64,000 nt of DNA from Lachancea mirantina (GCA_900074745.1 LT598462.1:186001-250000); one strand, 5' to 3'; counted from the first letter of the stretch, positions 28,794-39,059 are shown. A program made the numbers and translations. The notes: generated by a model not told the origin, from the sequence alone.

Positions 28794-31700
28794 ATGTCGA
28801 TATCCTATGATTTAGAAGCCTTAGAAAGCATATATCGAAGTCTCAGAGATATTCCAAACGAAGAACCTCCCAAATTTGTCAATTTGAAAAGCAAGGCTGA
28901 TGTGAATGAAGATTCAACTTCAACCCGAGAAGAAATTGCCAGGAAATTTCTCACACCTTCCAACGTTCTTCCATGGCAGCTGCTCAATATTTTGCAAGTG
29001 GTACCTGCGAATACCTTTCACACTGACAATGAGCATGTTGATGATGATGGTTTCGACTACAGAAGCCTTCTCGAAATTCCCGAATACATAGACAGAACGT
29101 GCTTGCAGTTTAGAAGAGTAGGCCTAGAGGGTAAGATTTACGATTATAAAGAGACTGTCAACTTGACCGACGTCGCGAACGCCAATGCTTCGAATTCGCT
29201 CTCGCTCTCAAGAAGGGTGAATCAGGATACGAATTCAGTGAGGGGAACCACAGGCCAACTGCCTTTCGCACCCGGCGGTCTCACAATGTCCGCCATCAAT
29301 CACACAGCGGAGCCCTCAAGCATCTCTGCAGCCACTAAGCTTCTTCACAGAGACGACGAGGGCTTATTTGACGTTCCACCGGGTTTAGAACGCGGCATCA
29401 CACCTTCTATGGCTGAACATTTAAAGAGCAGTGAGATCAATGAGGTTAGGCGTCTTGACGTAATTGACGATGGAGGTAAAAATGCTCAGGAACTGGCTGA
29501 TAGACGCGTTGAAGATGAGCAGGTGGTCGAGGAAGAAGCGTCTAAGCTCCTCTCGGCATCTGAGTCCAAAGTCGCAGCACCAGAGGCAGACATCGATGAC
29601 TTGCTTCCTGTAGGAATCGATTTTGGCAGAACGATTCGCCGTCCTGACGACATGTTGGCTAGAAAAGAATGGGCACATGTCATTGATTTGAACCATAAAA
29701 TTGAGAATTTTGATGAACTGATACCCAATCCAGCCCGAAAATGGCCCTTCGAGCTCGATGTTTTTCAAAAGGAAGCTGTTTACCATCTTGAGCAAGGTGA
29801 CTCGGTGTTTGTAGCTGCGCACACCTCAGCCGGCAAAACGGTGGTAGCTGAATACGCGATAGCTATGTCTAAGAGAAACATGACAAAAACAATTTACACG
29901 TCTCCGATAAAGGCCTTGTCGAATCAGAAGTTCCGTGATTTTCAAGAGACTTTTGATGATGTAGACATTGGGCTAATCACAGGTGATGTCCAGATTAACC
30001 CTGAGGCGAACTGCTTAATTATGACGACGGAAATTTTGCGTTCTATGCTTTATCGGGGTGCTGACTTGATTCGCGACGTTGAGTTTGTTATATTTGATGA
30101 GGTCCATTATGTCAATGATCAAGATCGTGGTGTCGTATGGGAAGAAGTTATCATTATGCTTCCTCAACATGTCAAATTTATTCTTTTATCTGCAACTGTT
30201 CCCAACACTTACGAGTTTGCCAACTGGATTGGAAGAACTAAGCAGAAAGATATTTATGTTATATCAACTCCAAAAAGACCGGTTCCTCTGCAAATCAACG
30301 TCTGGGCCAAGGGAGAGCTCATTCCAGTAATAAGCGAGAAAAGAGAGTTTTTGTTAACCAATTTCAAGAAGCATAAGGAGCTTCTTGCGGGAAAGTCAGC
30401 TTCTGCAGCTAGCAACGGGAGAGATGATCGTAACTCCAGGCCAAGCGGAAGAGGCAACATGATCAGAGGAGGCTCTAAAGTACGTGGTGGTTCACGTGGC
30501 GCAGGTGCTGTAGGTTCGAATAAAAGTGGATTTTTCAAAAGAAGTGTTCCTAACAAGAAGACGTGGCCTAATCTCGTTAACTACCTGAGATCCAAACAGC
30601 TCCTACCAGCTGTCATTTTCGTCTTCAGTAAAAACCGATGCGAGGAATACGCTGACTGGATGGAAGGAGTTAATTTCTGTTCTGGCAAGGAGAAATCTCA
30701 GATACATATGTTTGTGGAAAGGTCAATAACCCGTCTCAAAAAAGAGGACCGAGAGCTACCTCAAATTGTTAAAATGCGTTCTCTTGTGGAAAGAGGGATA
30801 GCCGTTCATCATGGAGGTCTTCTGCCGATTGTTAAAGAGCTTATAGAAATGCTTTTTGCAAAAGGTCTCATCAGTGTGCTATTTGCGACCGAGACGTTCG
30901 CTATGGGATTGAACTTGCCAACCAGAACTGTGGTTTTCAGCGAAATTCAAAAGCATGATGGTAACGGTCTGAGAAATTTGAATCCTGGAGAGTTTACACA
31001 AATGGCTGGGAGAGCTGGCCGGAGGGGCCTTGATGACACAGGCACAGTAATTGTGATGGCTTACACATCTCCTCTAGAGCAAGGCACATTCAAAGAAGTT
31101 GCACTAGGTGTACCTACAAAATTACAATCGCAGTTCAGACTCACTTATAACATGATCCTAAACCTTCTCCGAATCGAGGCTCTGAGAGTAGAGGAAATGA
31201 TAAAGTACTCCTTCAGTGAAAATACAAAACAAACTCTATTGCCGGAGCAAGAAAAGAAAATCAAGGTTTTACAGTCAGAGCTGGACTCTATACAGTTTGC
31301 TGACTGCGAGAACTGCGAAGTTGATATTGACAAGGCTTTGGATGCTACAATTAGATACAGAAAATGCACTGAGCAAATCATGAAAGAGCTTTCGGATGGT
31401 GCGACTGTTTTCAGATTGTTGAATGTGGGTCGACTAATCTTGTTCCGCGATTTAGACGACAACGCAAAATTAGGATTCGTTTTCAAAAACATTCAAAGGG
31501 ACAATAATACCGTGGTTATGACGATAACAGCGCCGAACTGTCTCAAAGACGGGTCACCCAACCACCTACCATACTTATCTGGTTTTCCAAACTTTGTTAA
31601 GCGTAATTTCCAAACTTTCAAAAGGATTGACTATATTATGGAAAACGTTCCATTTTCTGACATCGAAATTATCAGTGCTTTTACTTTGAATGTTTCCATG

Positions 31701-32591
31701 ACTGACGTTATGAAGCAAGATGAAGACGCTCTCAAGAAATTCAACGCGGAAGTGAGTCTAATCTTAAAGATCGCGGCAAAGCTTCGGGAGGTCACTTACG
31801 AAAAGAAGGGAAGTCTCAAAATGTATCAACTCGTCCAGGACAGGAACAAAATTCGGGATGAATTTAAAACTTTCACTTGTTTGACGAGCGACAAATTCGC
31901 TGAACATTTCGTTCCAAAGTTCCGCGAATTCCAAATTCAAAGGGAGATCAAAAACTTGTATCATCTCATGTCTGATCAAAATCTCAATCTTCTTCCCGAT
32001 TATGAGCAACGCTTGTCGGTGCTCAAGGACACTGGGTTTATCGACCAGAATCACAACGTTTTACTCAAAGGTCGTGTTGCCTGCGAGATAAACTCAGGAT
32101 ATGAGTTGGTTTTGACGGAATTGATCTTGGATAATTTCTTGGGAGAATTTGAGCCAGAAGAAATAGTTGCTCTGTTGTCCGTGTTTGTCTATGAGGGAAG
32201 AACGCGCGAAGAAGAACCTTTGATCACCACGCCTAGACTGACGCGAGGTAAGAAGAGAATACAGGAAATTTATCAAAGAATGTTGGATGAATACGAAAAA
32301 TTCCAGGTCCCACTTACGAAAGAAGAGGCCGAATTCTTGGAGAAAAAAAGATTTGCCCTAATGAACGTTGTATATGAATGGGCGCGCGGTCTCTCCTTCA
32401 AAGAAATCATGGAAATGAGCGTCGAATCCGAGGGTACAATTGTGAGAGTGATCACGCGACTAGACGAAGTTTGTCGTGAAGTTAAAACGGCTTCCATTAT
32501 TATCGGAGACTCGAGTCTTCACATGAAAATGTCTCAGGCCCAGGAGCTCATCAAAAGGGACATCGTGTTTGCCGCATCCCTATACTTGTGA
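28794..32591 (+). CDS. SKI2: Ski complex RNA helicase Ski2
   Basis: 1265 residues from the ATG at 28794 (S. cerevisiae 1287). DExH helicase of the cytoplasmic Ski complex, which feeds mRNA into the exosome for 3'-5' decay. Helicase motifs: Walker A in AAHTSAGKTVVAEYA (about residue 345), FDEVHYVND (about 433), LLSATVPN, and motif VI in QMAGRAGRRGLDDTG (about 738). Between the RecA domains and the C-terminal part lies the arch insertion. The N-terminal 280 residues carry the Ski3/Ski8-binding region. The C-terminal DSHCT domain includes YEWARGLSFKEIMEMS. Between the helicase motifs is a Gly/Arg/Ser-rich linker (residues about 540-580). Position YLR398C. Confidence 0.97.
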   Translation: MSISYDLEALESIYRSLRDIPNEEPPKFVNLKSKADVNEDSTSTREEIARKFLTPSNVLPWQLLNILQVVPANTFHTDNEHVDDDGFDYRSLLEIPEYIDRTCLQFRRVGLEGKIYDYKETVNLTDVANANASNSLSLSRRVNQDTNSVRGTTGQLPFAPGGLTMSAINHTAEPSSISAATKLLHRDDEGLFDVPPGLERGITPSMAEHLKSSEINEVRRLDVIDDGGKNAQELADRRVEDEQVVEEEASKLLSASESKVAAPEADIDDLLPVGIDFGRTIRRPDDMLARKEWAHVIDLNHKIENFDELIPNPARKWPFELDVFQKEAVYHLEQGDSVFVAAHTSAGKTVVAEYAIAMSKRNMTKTIYTSPIKALSNQKFRDFQETFDDVDIGLITGDVQINPEANCLIMTTEILRSMLYRGADLIRDVEFVIFDEVHYVNDQDRGVVWEEVIIMLPQHVKFILLSATVPNTYEFANWIGRTKQKDIYVISTPKRPVPLQINVWAKGELIPVISEKREFLLTNFKKHKELLAGKSASAASNGRDDRNSRPSGRGNMIRGGSKVRGGSRGAGAVGSNKSGFFKRSVPNKKTWPNLVNYLRSKQLLPAVIFVFSKNRCEEYADWMEGVNFCSGKEKSQIHMFVERSITRLKKEDRELPQIVKMRSLVERGIAVHHGGLLPIVKELIEMLFAKGLISVLFATETFAMGLNLPTRTVVFSEIQKHDGNGLRNLNPGEFTQMAGRAGRRGLDDTGTVIVMAYTSPLEQGTFKEVALGVPTKLQSQFRLTYNMILNLLRIEALRVEEMIKYSFSENTKQTLLPEQEKKIKVLQSELDSIQFADCENCEVDIDKALDATIRYRKCTEQIMKELSDGATVFRLLNVGRLILFRDLDDNAKLGFVFKNIQRDNNTVVMTITAPNCLKDGSPNHLPYLSGFPNFVKRNFQTFKRIDYIMENVPFSDIEIISAFTLNVSMTDVMKQDEDALKKFNAEVSLILKIAAKLREVTYEKKGSLKMYQLVQDRNKIRDEFKTFTCLTSDKFAEHFVPKFREFQIQREIKNLYHLMSDQNLNLLPDYEQRLSVLKDTGFIDQNHNVLLKGRVACEINSGYELVLTELILDNFLGEFEPEEIVALLSVFVYEGRTREEEPLITTPRLTRGKKRIQEIYQRMLDEYEKFQVPLTKEEAEFLEKKRFALMNVVYEWARGLSFKEIMEMSVESEGTIVRVITRLDEVCREVKTASIIIGDSSLHMKMSQAQELIKRDIVFAASLYL

Positions 32592-32618
32592 AGTAGGATA
32601 TAAAAATTCGCACTCTTG

Positions 32619-33278
32619 TCATATATTGAATGTGTTTTTTAAAATAGACCTCGATATTTTACCTTTCACCAAATTCCACACCGTTTGAGATTCGTTAGTC
32701 AAAGTCAAATACCCGAAAAGTGCGTTAAAACATTTTCTATCATAGACCCGATGAATCCTTAGAGGGATGCTTGCCTGAGGTTGTGAGAGCCTTGCCAGCC
32801 TGCTGAAATTACCCTTCACATACCTTTGAAGAAGTTTCCTTGGAATCCTGCGCGATGCGCCGAGATGTCGCATTTTAACGTCGAAATTGAAATCATGTTG
32901 CTCGATGTCCGTCGAGGACCTTTTGAAAACATGCAAAAATGACTCTACGAGACAAAATTGGAGAAAACCTTTACCTAGAACTTCAAGCTGGCTAAACTTG
33001 TAGGCTATGCCACTGGGTAATTTGATGTCGTCGCATTTCAGAGGGTAAAAGCATTTCACACATTCACTTTTCTCTCTCAACGTTACGCCGTAATTGTCAA
33101 TTTCCATCATTTGCTCAAACCTATCAAGTCTGGCCAAGTCTTGCACGCTGTTACGTTTCGGTATGCGCTTAATTGCTGGCTTGAAGTAGCCTCTTTTCCA
33201 ATTGGCCATATAATAATTTCTAGGATTATCAAGACTGGTGCATCTCGTTAGGTTCACCAGAACTCGGCGCGAAAACAT
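32619..33278 (-). CDS. CBS1: Cbs1-like mitochondrial translational activator of COB mRNA
   Basis: 219 residues from the ATG at 33278 (S. cerevisiae Cbs1 229). Cbs1 activates translation of cytochrome b mRNA at the mitochondrial inner membrane. The N-terminus MFSRRVLVNLTRCTSLDN is basic, hydroxylated and lacks acidic residues, as expected for a presequence. The rest is basic and without recognised domains; the block CFYPLKCDDIKLPSGIAYKF and the following helical part look conserved. The family evolves fast, so the call leans on position (YDL069C), strand, length and the presequence. It is divergent from AFG2 across 218 bp and converges with SKI2 over 27 bp. Confidence 0.8.
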   Translation of the reverse strand: MFSRRVLVNLTRCTSLDNPRNYYMANWKRGYFKPAIKRIPKRNSVQDLARLDRFEQMMEIDNYGVTLREKSECVKCFYPLKCDDIKLPSGIAYKFSQLEVLGKGFLQFCLVESFLHVFKRSSTDIEQHDFNFDVKMRHLGASRRIPRKLLQRYVKGNFSRLARLSQPQASIPLRIHRVYDRKCFNALFGYLTLTNESQTVWNLVKGKISRSILKNTFNI

Positions 33279-33428
33279 TGACGTAAAGAACTAAACAGAC
33301 CGATACCTTCTTATACCGAACGAAACCCAATTCTGATCGAGATCAAGACCAATCCAAGTTTCAATTGTCCCAGGTTCCTAGGTGTTTCGTTCCACAGATC
33401 TTGAAGTGGTACTGGATCAATTTACTTC

Positions 33429-33458
33429 GAAAAATTTATTGAAAGCGAAGCTCATCGC
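33429..33458 (+). promoter_or_regulatory. PAC and RRPE-like motifs of the AFG2 promoter
   Basis: RRPE-like GAAAAATTTA at 33429-33438 and PAC in reverse orientation, CTCATCGC, at 33451-33458, 39 bp upstream of the AFG2 ATG. Fits the role of Afg2 in 60S maturation. Confidence 0.65.
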
Positions 33459-33496
33459 CTTTTGGATCAAAATTCAAAGAAGCATTAACGAGAGTG

Positions 33497-35827
33497 ATGG
33501 CTACCAAAAGCTCGAGTAACTCCAGCAAGAAGAAGGCTAATGCCGATGGTTCTAGTAGTGGTGTCAAGAAGACGCCACTTTTCAAAATTCCTGCAACTTT
33601 CGTTGTCCGTCCCATTACCGAAGAAAGCGATGCTCGTCTAGCGTCTGTTATCAAATTGAATCCCGAAACTGTGAAATCGCTCGAAATTGGTGGTTCTGGA
33701 ATGTGTCTGATCTCCAAGGAGGGTGCAAATGGTGTTGTGGCTAGTGTAGAGGCTGGTGACGAATCTATGCCCACAAACGTTGTTCTCATGTCGAAATCGC
33801 TTCGAATGGTGGGGAATGTACTACTTGGTGAACGAGTCGAGATTAGGAAAGTGGAGTCTCAGCCCGAGTATGCTTCCAATGTCGTGGTAGGATCTCTTCA
33901 GAGAATCGATCTTTCCGAGTCAGCGTGTAAAAAAATCGAAAAGCTTTTAACAGACAGTGGTATTGTGATGCCTGGGATGGTGTTTTCGGATCAAAAAATT
34001 GACGAAGAAACCGTCGATGTGTTAATTGTCGATATAAATGCCTCAGGGGACGGGAGTATGCCTGAGATTTCAAAACTCAGCTTATCAGATAAGTCTGTAA
34101 ATTTCAGCTCAAACTATCTCTCGCCGCCAGGCCTTTTCCGCAAAGGTCTCACAAAAGTGATCAAATCGGTCAAAGCGCAAGTAAATCCGGTCTACAACTT
34201 ACCAAAACCTATGAATTATCATTTTGTTGGTGGTTTGCAGAGAGAGATAGAAATTCTCAGAAGGGCTATCGAGCTTCCGTTACATCAACCCGAAGTTTTC
34301 GCCCACTTTGGCGTTTCTCCTCCACGAGGAATTCTTTTGCATGGACCTCCAGGGACAGGAAAAACGATGCTTTTGAGATGCATAGCCAACGAGGCGAATT
34401 CGCATGTCTTGGCTATAAATGGGCCTTCCATTGTATCCAAATATCTGGGTGAAACGGAAGCAGCCCTACGGGAGATATTTAACGAAGCTCGCGATTATCA
34501 ACCATCGATAGTTTTCATTGATGAAATTGATTCGCTGGCTCCCAGCCGCGCAAGCGACGATTCTGGTGAGGTGGAGAGTAGAATAGTTGCTACTTTACTA
34601 ACGCTGATGGATGGCATGGGCGGAACTGGCAAAGTAGTAGTTGTAGCGGCTACCAATCGTCCAAACTCAGTCGATGCAGCCTTGAGAAGACCCGGCCGAT
34701 TTGATCAGGAAGTCGAAATAGGCATTCCAGACGTCGAGGCAAGAGCAGACATTCTTTTGAAACAGTTTGCCAAAATGTCCATAGACCGCCACGAACTCGA
34801 TGATGTAATGATTCGCGCTTTCGCGTCTAAGACTCATGGTTATGTCGGTGCCGATCTGATCGCCCTGTGTCGCGAGGCTGTCATGAAAACGATACAAAGA
34901 GGAATGGCTAACGAAATCGAGAGAGACGACTTGAGGGTGATTTCCAAAGATGTCGAGGATGCTATGGCTGAGATTAGACCTAGTGCAATGCGTGAGATTT
35001 TCTTGGAGATGCCCAAGGTCCACTGGTCTGACATTGGGGGCCAAGAAGACTTGAAATTGAAGATGAAAGAAATGATCCAGTTACCACTTGAAGCAGCTAA
35101 ATCTTTTGAAAGACTAGGAGTTCGCGCTCCAAAGGGTGTCTTACTGTTTGGACCGCCGGGTTGTTCCAAGACGCTCATCGCAAAAGCACTGGCAACAGAA
35201 TCGACGGTGAATTTTCTTGCCGTCAAAGGTCCGGAAATTTTTAACAAGTACGTGGGCGAATCTGAAAGAGCAGTCCGTGAAGTCTTTCGTAAAGCGCGTG
35301 CTGCTGCTCCTAGCATAATTTTTTTTGATGAAATCGACGCTCTTTCGCCTGATAGAGACGGTGGTGGATCAACGTCCGCAGCAAGTCATGTTCTCACGTC
35401 GCTGCTCAATGAGATAGATGGTGTCGAAGAATTGCAAGGCGTCGTTATTGTTGCAGCTACTAATAGACCGGATGAAATTGATCCTGCTCTACTAAGACCG
35501 GGCAGACTAGACCGTCACGTTTACGTCGGTCCTCCAGATTATGATGCAAGGCTTCAAATAATTCGCAAGAACACCAGCAAATTTTCACTCGAAAACCACG
35601 AAGAACTAATAACCGAGCTAGCCACAAAAACGGCGGGCTGTTCCGGTGCAGAGGTTGTTTTACTCTGCCAGGAAGCAGGTCTCGCCGCAATTATGGAGGA
35701 TACGGAGGCTACTAAAGTGGATTGTCGCCATTTCAACAAAGCAATTAAGGAAATTTCAAGAGGAATAACTCCAGAAATGCTGGCGTACTACGATGATTTC
35801 AAAGCCAAGAATGGGGTCTCTGCTTGA
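33497..35827 (+). CDS. AFG2: AAA ATPase Afg2/Drg1 (60S ribosome maturation)
   Basis: 776 residues from the ATG at 33497; the codon before it is GTG. Afg2 releases Rlp24 and other shuttling factors from cytoplasmic pre-60S particles. An N-terminal double-psi/CDC48-like region is followed by two AAA modules. D1 has Walker A HGPPGTGKTMLL near residue 283 and Walker B VFIDEIDSLAP near 334. D2 has FGPPGCSKTLIAKAL near 551 and IIFFDEIDALSPDR near 609. The Cys-Ser in the D2 Walker A is normal for Afg2, and the pore and second-region motifs (RRPGRFDQEV, LRPGRLDRHVYV) are intact. Position YLR397C; reads in the same direction as VPS33. Confidence 0.97.
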   Translation: MATKSSSNSSKKKANADGSSSGVKKTPLFKIPATFVVRPITEESDARLASVIKLNPETVKSLEIGGSGMCLISKEGANGVVASVEAGDESMPTNVVLMSKSLRMVGNVLLGERVEIRKVESQPEYASNVVVGSLQRIDLSESACKKIEKLLTDSGIVMPGMVFSDQKIDEETVDVLIVDINASGDGSMPEISKLSLSDKSVNFSSNYLSPPGLFRKGLTKVIKSVKAQVNPVYNLPKPMNYHFVGGLQREIEILRRAIELPLHQPEVFAHFGVSPPRGILLHGPPGTGKTMLLRCIANEANSHVLAINGPSIVSKYLGETEAALREIFNEARDYQPSIVFIDEIDSLAPSRASDDSGEVESRIVATLLTLMDGMGGTGKVVVVAATNRPNSVDAALRRPGRFDQEVEIGIPDVEARADILLKQFAKMSIDRHELDDVMIRAFASKTHGYVGADLIALCREAVMKTIQRGMANEIERDDLRVISKDVEDAMAEIRPSAMREIFLEMPKVHWSDIGGQEDLKLKMKEMIQLPLEAAKSFERLGVRAPKGVLLFGPPGCSKTLIAKALATESTVNFLAVKGPEIFNKYVGESERAVREVFRKARAAAPSIIFFDEIDALSPDRDGGGSTSAASHVLTSLLNEIDGVEELQGVVIVAATNRPDEIDPALLRPGRLDRHVYVGPPDYDARLQIIRKNTSKFSLENHEELITELATKTAGCSGAEVVLLCQEAGLAAIMEDTEATKVDCRHFNKAIKEISRGITPEMLAYYDDFKAKNGVSA

Positions 35828-35964
35828 TGTTGATGAAGAGAGGGCAGTGAACTTCGGTCGTGCTAACCGGCGATCCGTCATCTTATACGCTTCTATTGAC
35901 AATCGACAATCTTCATTAAGGTGAAAACCAAACAGGCATCATAGTAACGCGATGAACAGTTGCA

Positions 35965-37908
35965 ATGGCCACCATAAATACAAGGAAATTCTCCCGTATC
36001 ACTCAAAATAATCTTTTCAAGGTCATAAGAGAGGCATACGATGGATCAACCAATCAAACCCTCATTCTGCAACGGGAGGTTTTGCCCTTAATCAATGACA
36101 TCTGTACATTCAGCCAGCTGCAAAGAGAGACTAATGTTAACAAGGTTATGATAGAAGACAATGAATCGTTACAGAATCTCAATTCAGATGCAGGCATAAG
36201 TAGCTCGCAATTGTTATTTGTGATCGACGTACGATCGGATTTAGCAGTTAAAAACGAAATTAAACAGGCCATCCAAGCAACGAGAGGTGAAGTTATTTAC
36301 CTAAGCTGGGACCAAGAACCATCGGATAGACAAGGAAAGCTTTTGCACTATCTGAATCTCGAATTGGGATCAAAAACTAAGCTCAGACGCTGGAATGTAC
36401 TACCACGCTGTTTTTTGGACGACAACCTTTTAACGTGCAACGTCCTGTACAATGTGGATAGCGAAAGTCTTTACGTGCCGAAAACGTTTTCTATGAGCAA
36501 AGTTACGCGACATCTTCTCACGGAGAATTTAGTAAACGCTGTTCAATCCATACTTCAGCAAACGGGACTTTTCATCACGCAGGCGGCTTCGTTTGGCCCC
36601 AACTCGCATGCGGTGGTGGATCTTCTTAAGAAGCGCTTAGAGGAACGCAAAACTCATGAAGAAGCTTTCATTGAAGACGCTCTGTATGGCAACCAGCACT
36701 CGGGATTGCAGTGTAATTTAATCGTGTTAGAACGCCAAGCAGATTTTCTTACGCCACTTTTATCGCAACTGACATATGCTGGCATTGTTGATGATCTGTA
36801 CACAATGAAGGATAAGAAACTCGAAAACCCCCCGAAGCTAGATGACGTTGAGCTACGACCCTTGGACTATTTAGAAGATGAAGTCTGGAGGGAGCTCAAA
36901 TTCAAGAATTTCGGAGTGGTGGGACCTCGTCTCAACGAGATGGCCAAAGATTTGCAGAAAAAGTACGACGAGAGGCATAAGGCCGAAAGTGTGGGCGAGA
37001 TCAAGGAATTTGTAGAAAACTTGAGTGGCTTACAAGATTTACAAAAAACTCTTAAAATGCATACGGCTTTATCGTCCAATATCGTCGCCGAGGTAAGCAA
37101 AGATGAAGAGATTAGAGGCGAATCAATTTTCAATCGAGTTGTTGAGTTCGAGCAAGACCTGGTAGCGGGGAACATGAGCCAACGGGGCGGCTGTGACAAA
37201 CTTTTGGAATTCATGTACGAGGATGATCTTTCTGAATCACGAATCCTGCGTCTGTGCTCGCTTTTTTCGCTGGTAAGTAACGGGATACGCGAGCGGGAAC
37301 ACAACCTACTGAAAACTGAACTTGTGGATTCTTTTGGTATTAATATTCTCTTGAGATTGGAGCGATTGACGAGGGCTGGGTTGTTCTTGAGCAAAAGTTC
37401 TCACGGGCGGTATGGACCCTGGCGTGATTTCCATGCGTTGTCTTCGGCCATCGAATTATTACCACAGAGCGAAACGGATGGAGATCCTGCTAATCCAAAA
37501 GACGCTTCGTTTGCTTATTGCGGTATAGTTCCTGTCACGACACGATTGGTCCAGCTGCTCTACGATCGTTCTTTTATTGCCAAAACATATTCTGCGCAAC
37601 AGCCTTTCATGATCTCGAGAACACCCTCATGGCGCGGACTGGAGGACTTCTTCTCGCAGGAGTACGGTCCTAATATGGCACGAGAACAAGTTTGGGACCG
37701 CTCTGACGCGCCAACCACGAAACATGTAGGAGAAGTAGGATCGAAAGTTTCAGATCCCGTTCTCGTGGTGTTTCTGGGTGGTGTGACGCTGGGCGAAGTC
37801 GCATGTTTGCAATTCTTGTCCGACCAGTTGCGTGCAAAGGGTATTCGAAAACGGTTCATCGTGCTCTGCGATGGACTCACGGGCGGCATACGCATCCCTG
37901 ACGTTTAA
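35965..37908 (+). CDS. VPS33: Sec1/Munc18 protein Vps33 (HOPS/CORVET)
   Basis: 647 residues from the ATG at 35965 (S. cerevisiae 691). SM protein that templates SNARE assembly within HOPS and CORVET at endosomes and the vacuole. Family blocks: CNLIVLERQADFLTPLLSQL with TYAGIVDDLY, ELKFKNFGVVGPRLNEMAKD, RHKAESVGEIKEFVENL, and the C-terminal LVVFLGGVTLGEVACLQFLS. Compared with S. cerevisiae it lacks part of the region before the C-terminal block. It shares this window with the HOPS subunit VAM6. An out-of-frame ATG lies 13 bp before the chosen start. Position YLR396C. Confidence 0.96.
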   Translation: MATINTRKFSRITQNNLFKVIREAYDGSTNQTLILQREVLPLINDICTFSQLQRETNVNKVMIEDNESLQNLNSDAGISSSQLLFVIDVRSDLAVKNEIKQAIQATRGEVIYLSWDQEPSDRQGKLLHYLNLELGSKTKLRRWNVLPRCFLDDNLLTCNVLYNVDSESLYVPKTFSMSKVTRHLLTENLVNAVQSILQQTGLFITQAASFGPNSHAVVDLLKKRLEERKTHEEAFIEDALYGNQHSGLQCNLIVLERQADFLTPLLSQLTYAGIVDDLYTMKDKKLENPPKLDDVELRPLDYLEDEVWRELKFKNFGVVGPRLNEMAKDLQKKYDERHKAESVGEIKEFVENLSGLQDLQKTLKMHTALSSNIVAEVSKDEEIRGESIFNRVVEFEQDLVAGNMSQRGGCDKLLEFMYEDDLSESRILRLCSLFSLVSNGIREREHNLLKTELVDSFGINILLRLERLTRAGLFLSKSSHGRYGPWRDFHALSSAIELLPQSETDGDPANPKDASFAYCGIVPVTTRLVQLLYDRSFIAKTYSAQQPFMISRTPSWRGLEDFFSQEYGPNMAREQVWDRSDAPTTKHVGEVGSKVSDPVLVVFLGGVTLGEVACLQFLSDQLRAKGIRKRFIVLCDGLTGGIRIPDV

Positions 37909-38071
37909 CGACAGCGTCGCCGTATGACGGCGTCTTCAAAATTTCGATATATTTTTCAACTGTGTTTAAATATTATGATATAGCGTTACGGAGTGTCTTA
38001 CTAACAGACACATTCGTTAAATACTGCCGTTCCAGTCAAATCAAAGATGCACGATAATGTTAGTTCCAGTC

Positions 38072-38254
38072 TCAGTTTTCAGCAGCTTTTTCAGCAGCAA
38101 GTTTAGAGTAAAAGTCCTCCCTTTTGTTGATTTTGCCCTTGTGGAACCCCCACCACCAGTAAGAGCCCATGGCACCACCAATCGCAAATCCGATCGCGAT
38201 GTCGGCAATAATTCTCTTTCTGAGTGTTCCGGTAATAGGTACAATAGCAGACAT
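38072..38254 (-). CDS. COX9: Cytochrome c oxidase subunit VIIa (Cox9)
   Basis: 60 residues from the ATG at 38254, the same size as yeast Cox9. Small subunit of complex IV with one transmembrane helix (ADIAIGFAIGGAMGSYWWWG) followed by the conserved FHKGKINKREDFYSKLA. There is no cleavable presequence, as in S. cerevisiae. It converges with VPS33 and is divergent from COX8, another complex IV subunit, across 284 bp. Position YDL067C. Confidence 0.96.
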   Translation of the reverse strand: MSAIVPITGTLRKRIIADIAIGFAIGGAMGSYWWWGFHKGKINKREDFYSKLAAEKAAEN

Positions 38255-38538
38255 TTTGACTCAAAATCAATCAAATCCCTTGATTTGCCGTCTTTTGAAA
38301 TCGAGTATAAAATGCATCCGGGAGTGTTTTTCTAGTTTCTCGAAAATTTTAGACCCATTTACTATAGTTCTTGGCCAATCACAGGCTTTCATTTTTATCG
38401 GCCATAGTGATTTCTCAATATTAGCAGTGAAAAAACCAAACCATCTGCTGGAAATTGGAAGATATCATAGAGTTAAAAGGCGTTTACCGGTGAATTTTGC
38501 CAAAAATACTACTATCCTCTATTCATAATCCATATACA
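38255..38538. promoter_or_regulatory. Shared COX9-COX8 promoter with a CCAAT box
   Basis: 284 bp between two divergent complex IV genes. GCCAATCA at about 38374-38381 contains the CCAAT core of the Hap2/3/4/5 site (ACCAATNA), the activator of respiratory genes. Use by both genes is inferred. Confidence 0.55.
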
Positions 38539-38766
38539 ATGATGTTCAGACAGCTCACCAACTTGGCTACCAAGAGAGCCTTTTCCTCTACGATAATGAG
38601 ACAATCCGGTGCTCATTTCAAAGAAGGTCTTTACACGAACATTCCAGTCAAGGTCAAGAACAGAAAGATCCCATTTGCGATTATTCATTTCGGATGGTTT
38701 ACTTTGGGATTTTTGGTACCTTTCATCTCGTCCTACGTCCAATTGAAAAAATCCGGTGTGTTGTAG
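38539..38766 (+). CDS. COX8: Cytochrome c oxidase subunit VIII (Cox8)
   Basis: 75 residues from the first ATG of two adjacent ones (38539, 38542). The N-terminal part MMFRQLTNLATKRAFSSTIM is a mitochondrial presequence rich in Arg, Ser and Thr. The mature part has SGAHFKEGLYTNIPVKVKNR and one transmembrane helix (IIHFGWFTLGFLVPFISSYV), ending VQLKKSGVL as in yeast Cox8 (78 residues). The frame is open further upstream only through a TTG codon. Position YLR395C. Confidence 0.95.
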   Translation: MMFRQLTNLATKRAFSSTIMRQSGAHFKEGLYTNIPVKVKNRKIPFAIIHFGWFTLGFLVPFISSYVQLKKSGVL

Positions 38767-39047
38767 CCTGAACAGACACATACTGAACAATTCGTATCAC
38801 AAGAGTGCAACTGCCGGGGAATCCACTGGGGATTGCGGCCAAGTTTGTACTTTCAACATTTTGCTGGTGGGCCTCAACCGGGTTTCAACCAAATACAGCT
38901 CATTCATACTTCAATACTATAAGGCCATTTTGTTTGTAGACATATCTTTAATTGGACATATAAAAGCCTGGGTGAGGTCTATCTGTTGGTATCGTTTGGA
39001 ACGACATATCAAAATCTCGAGTATATAAAGGTGGGCGGCAAGTTAAC

Positions 39048-39059
39048 GGGGGGGGGGGG
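39048..39059 (+). repeat. Poly-G tract (12 G)
   Basis: Uninterrupted G12 in an intergenic region, between COX8 and the cell-wall protein gene. Length may be unstable or subject to sequencing error. Confidence 0.9.
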
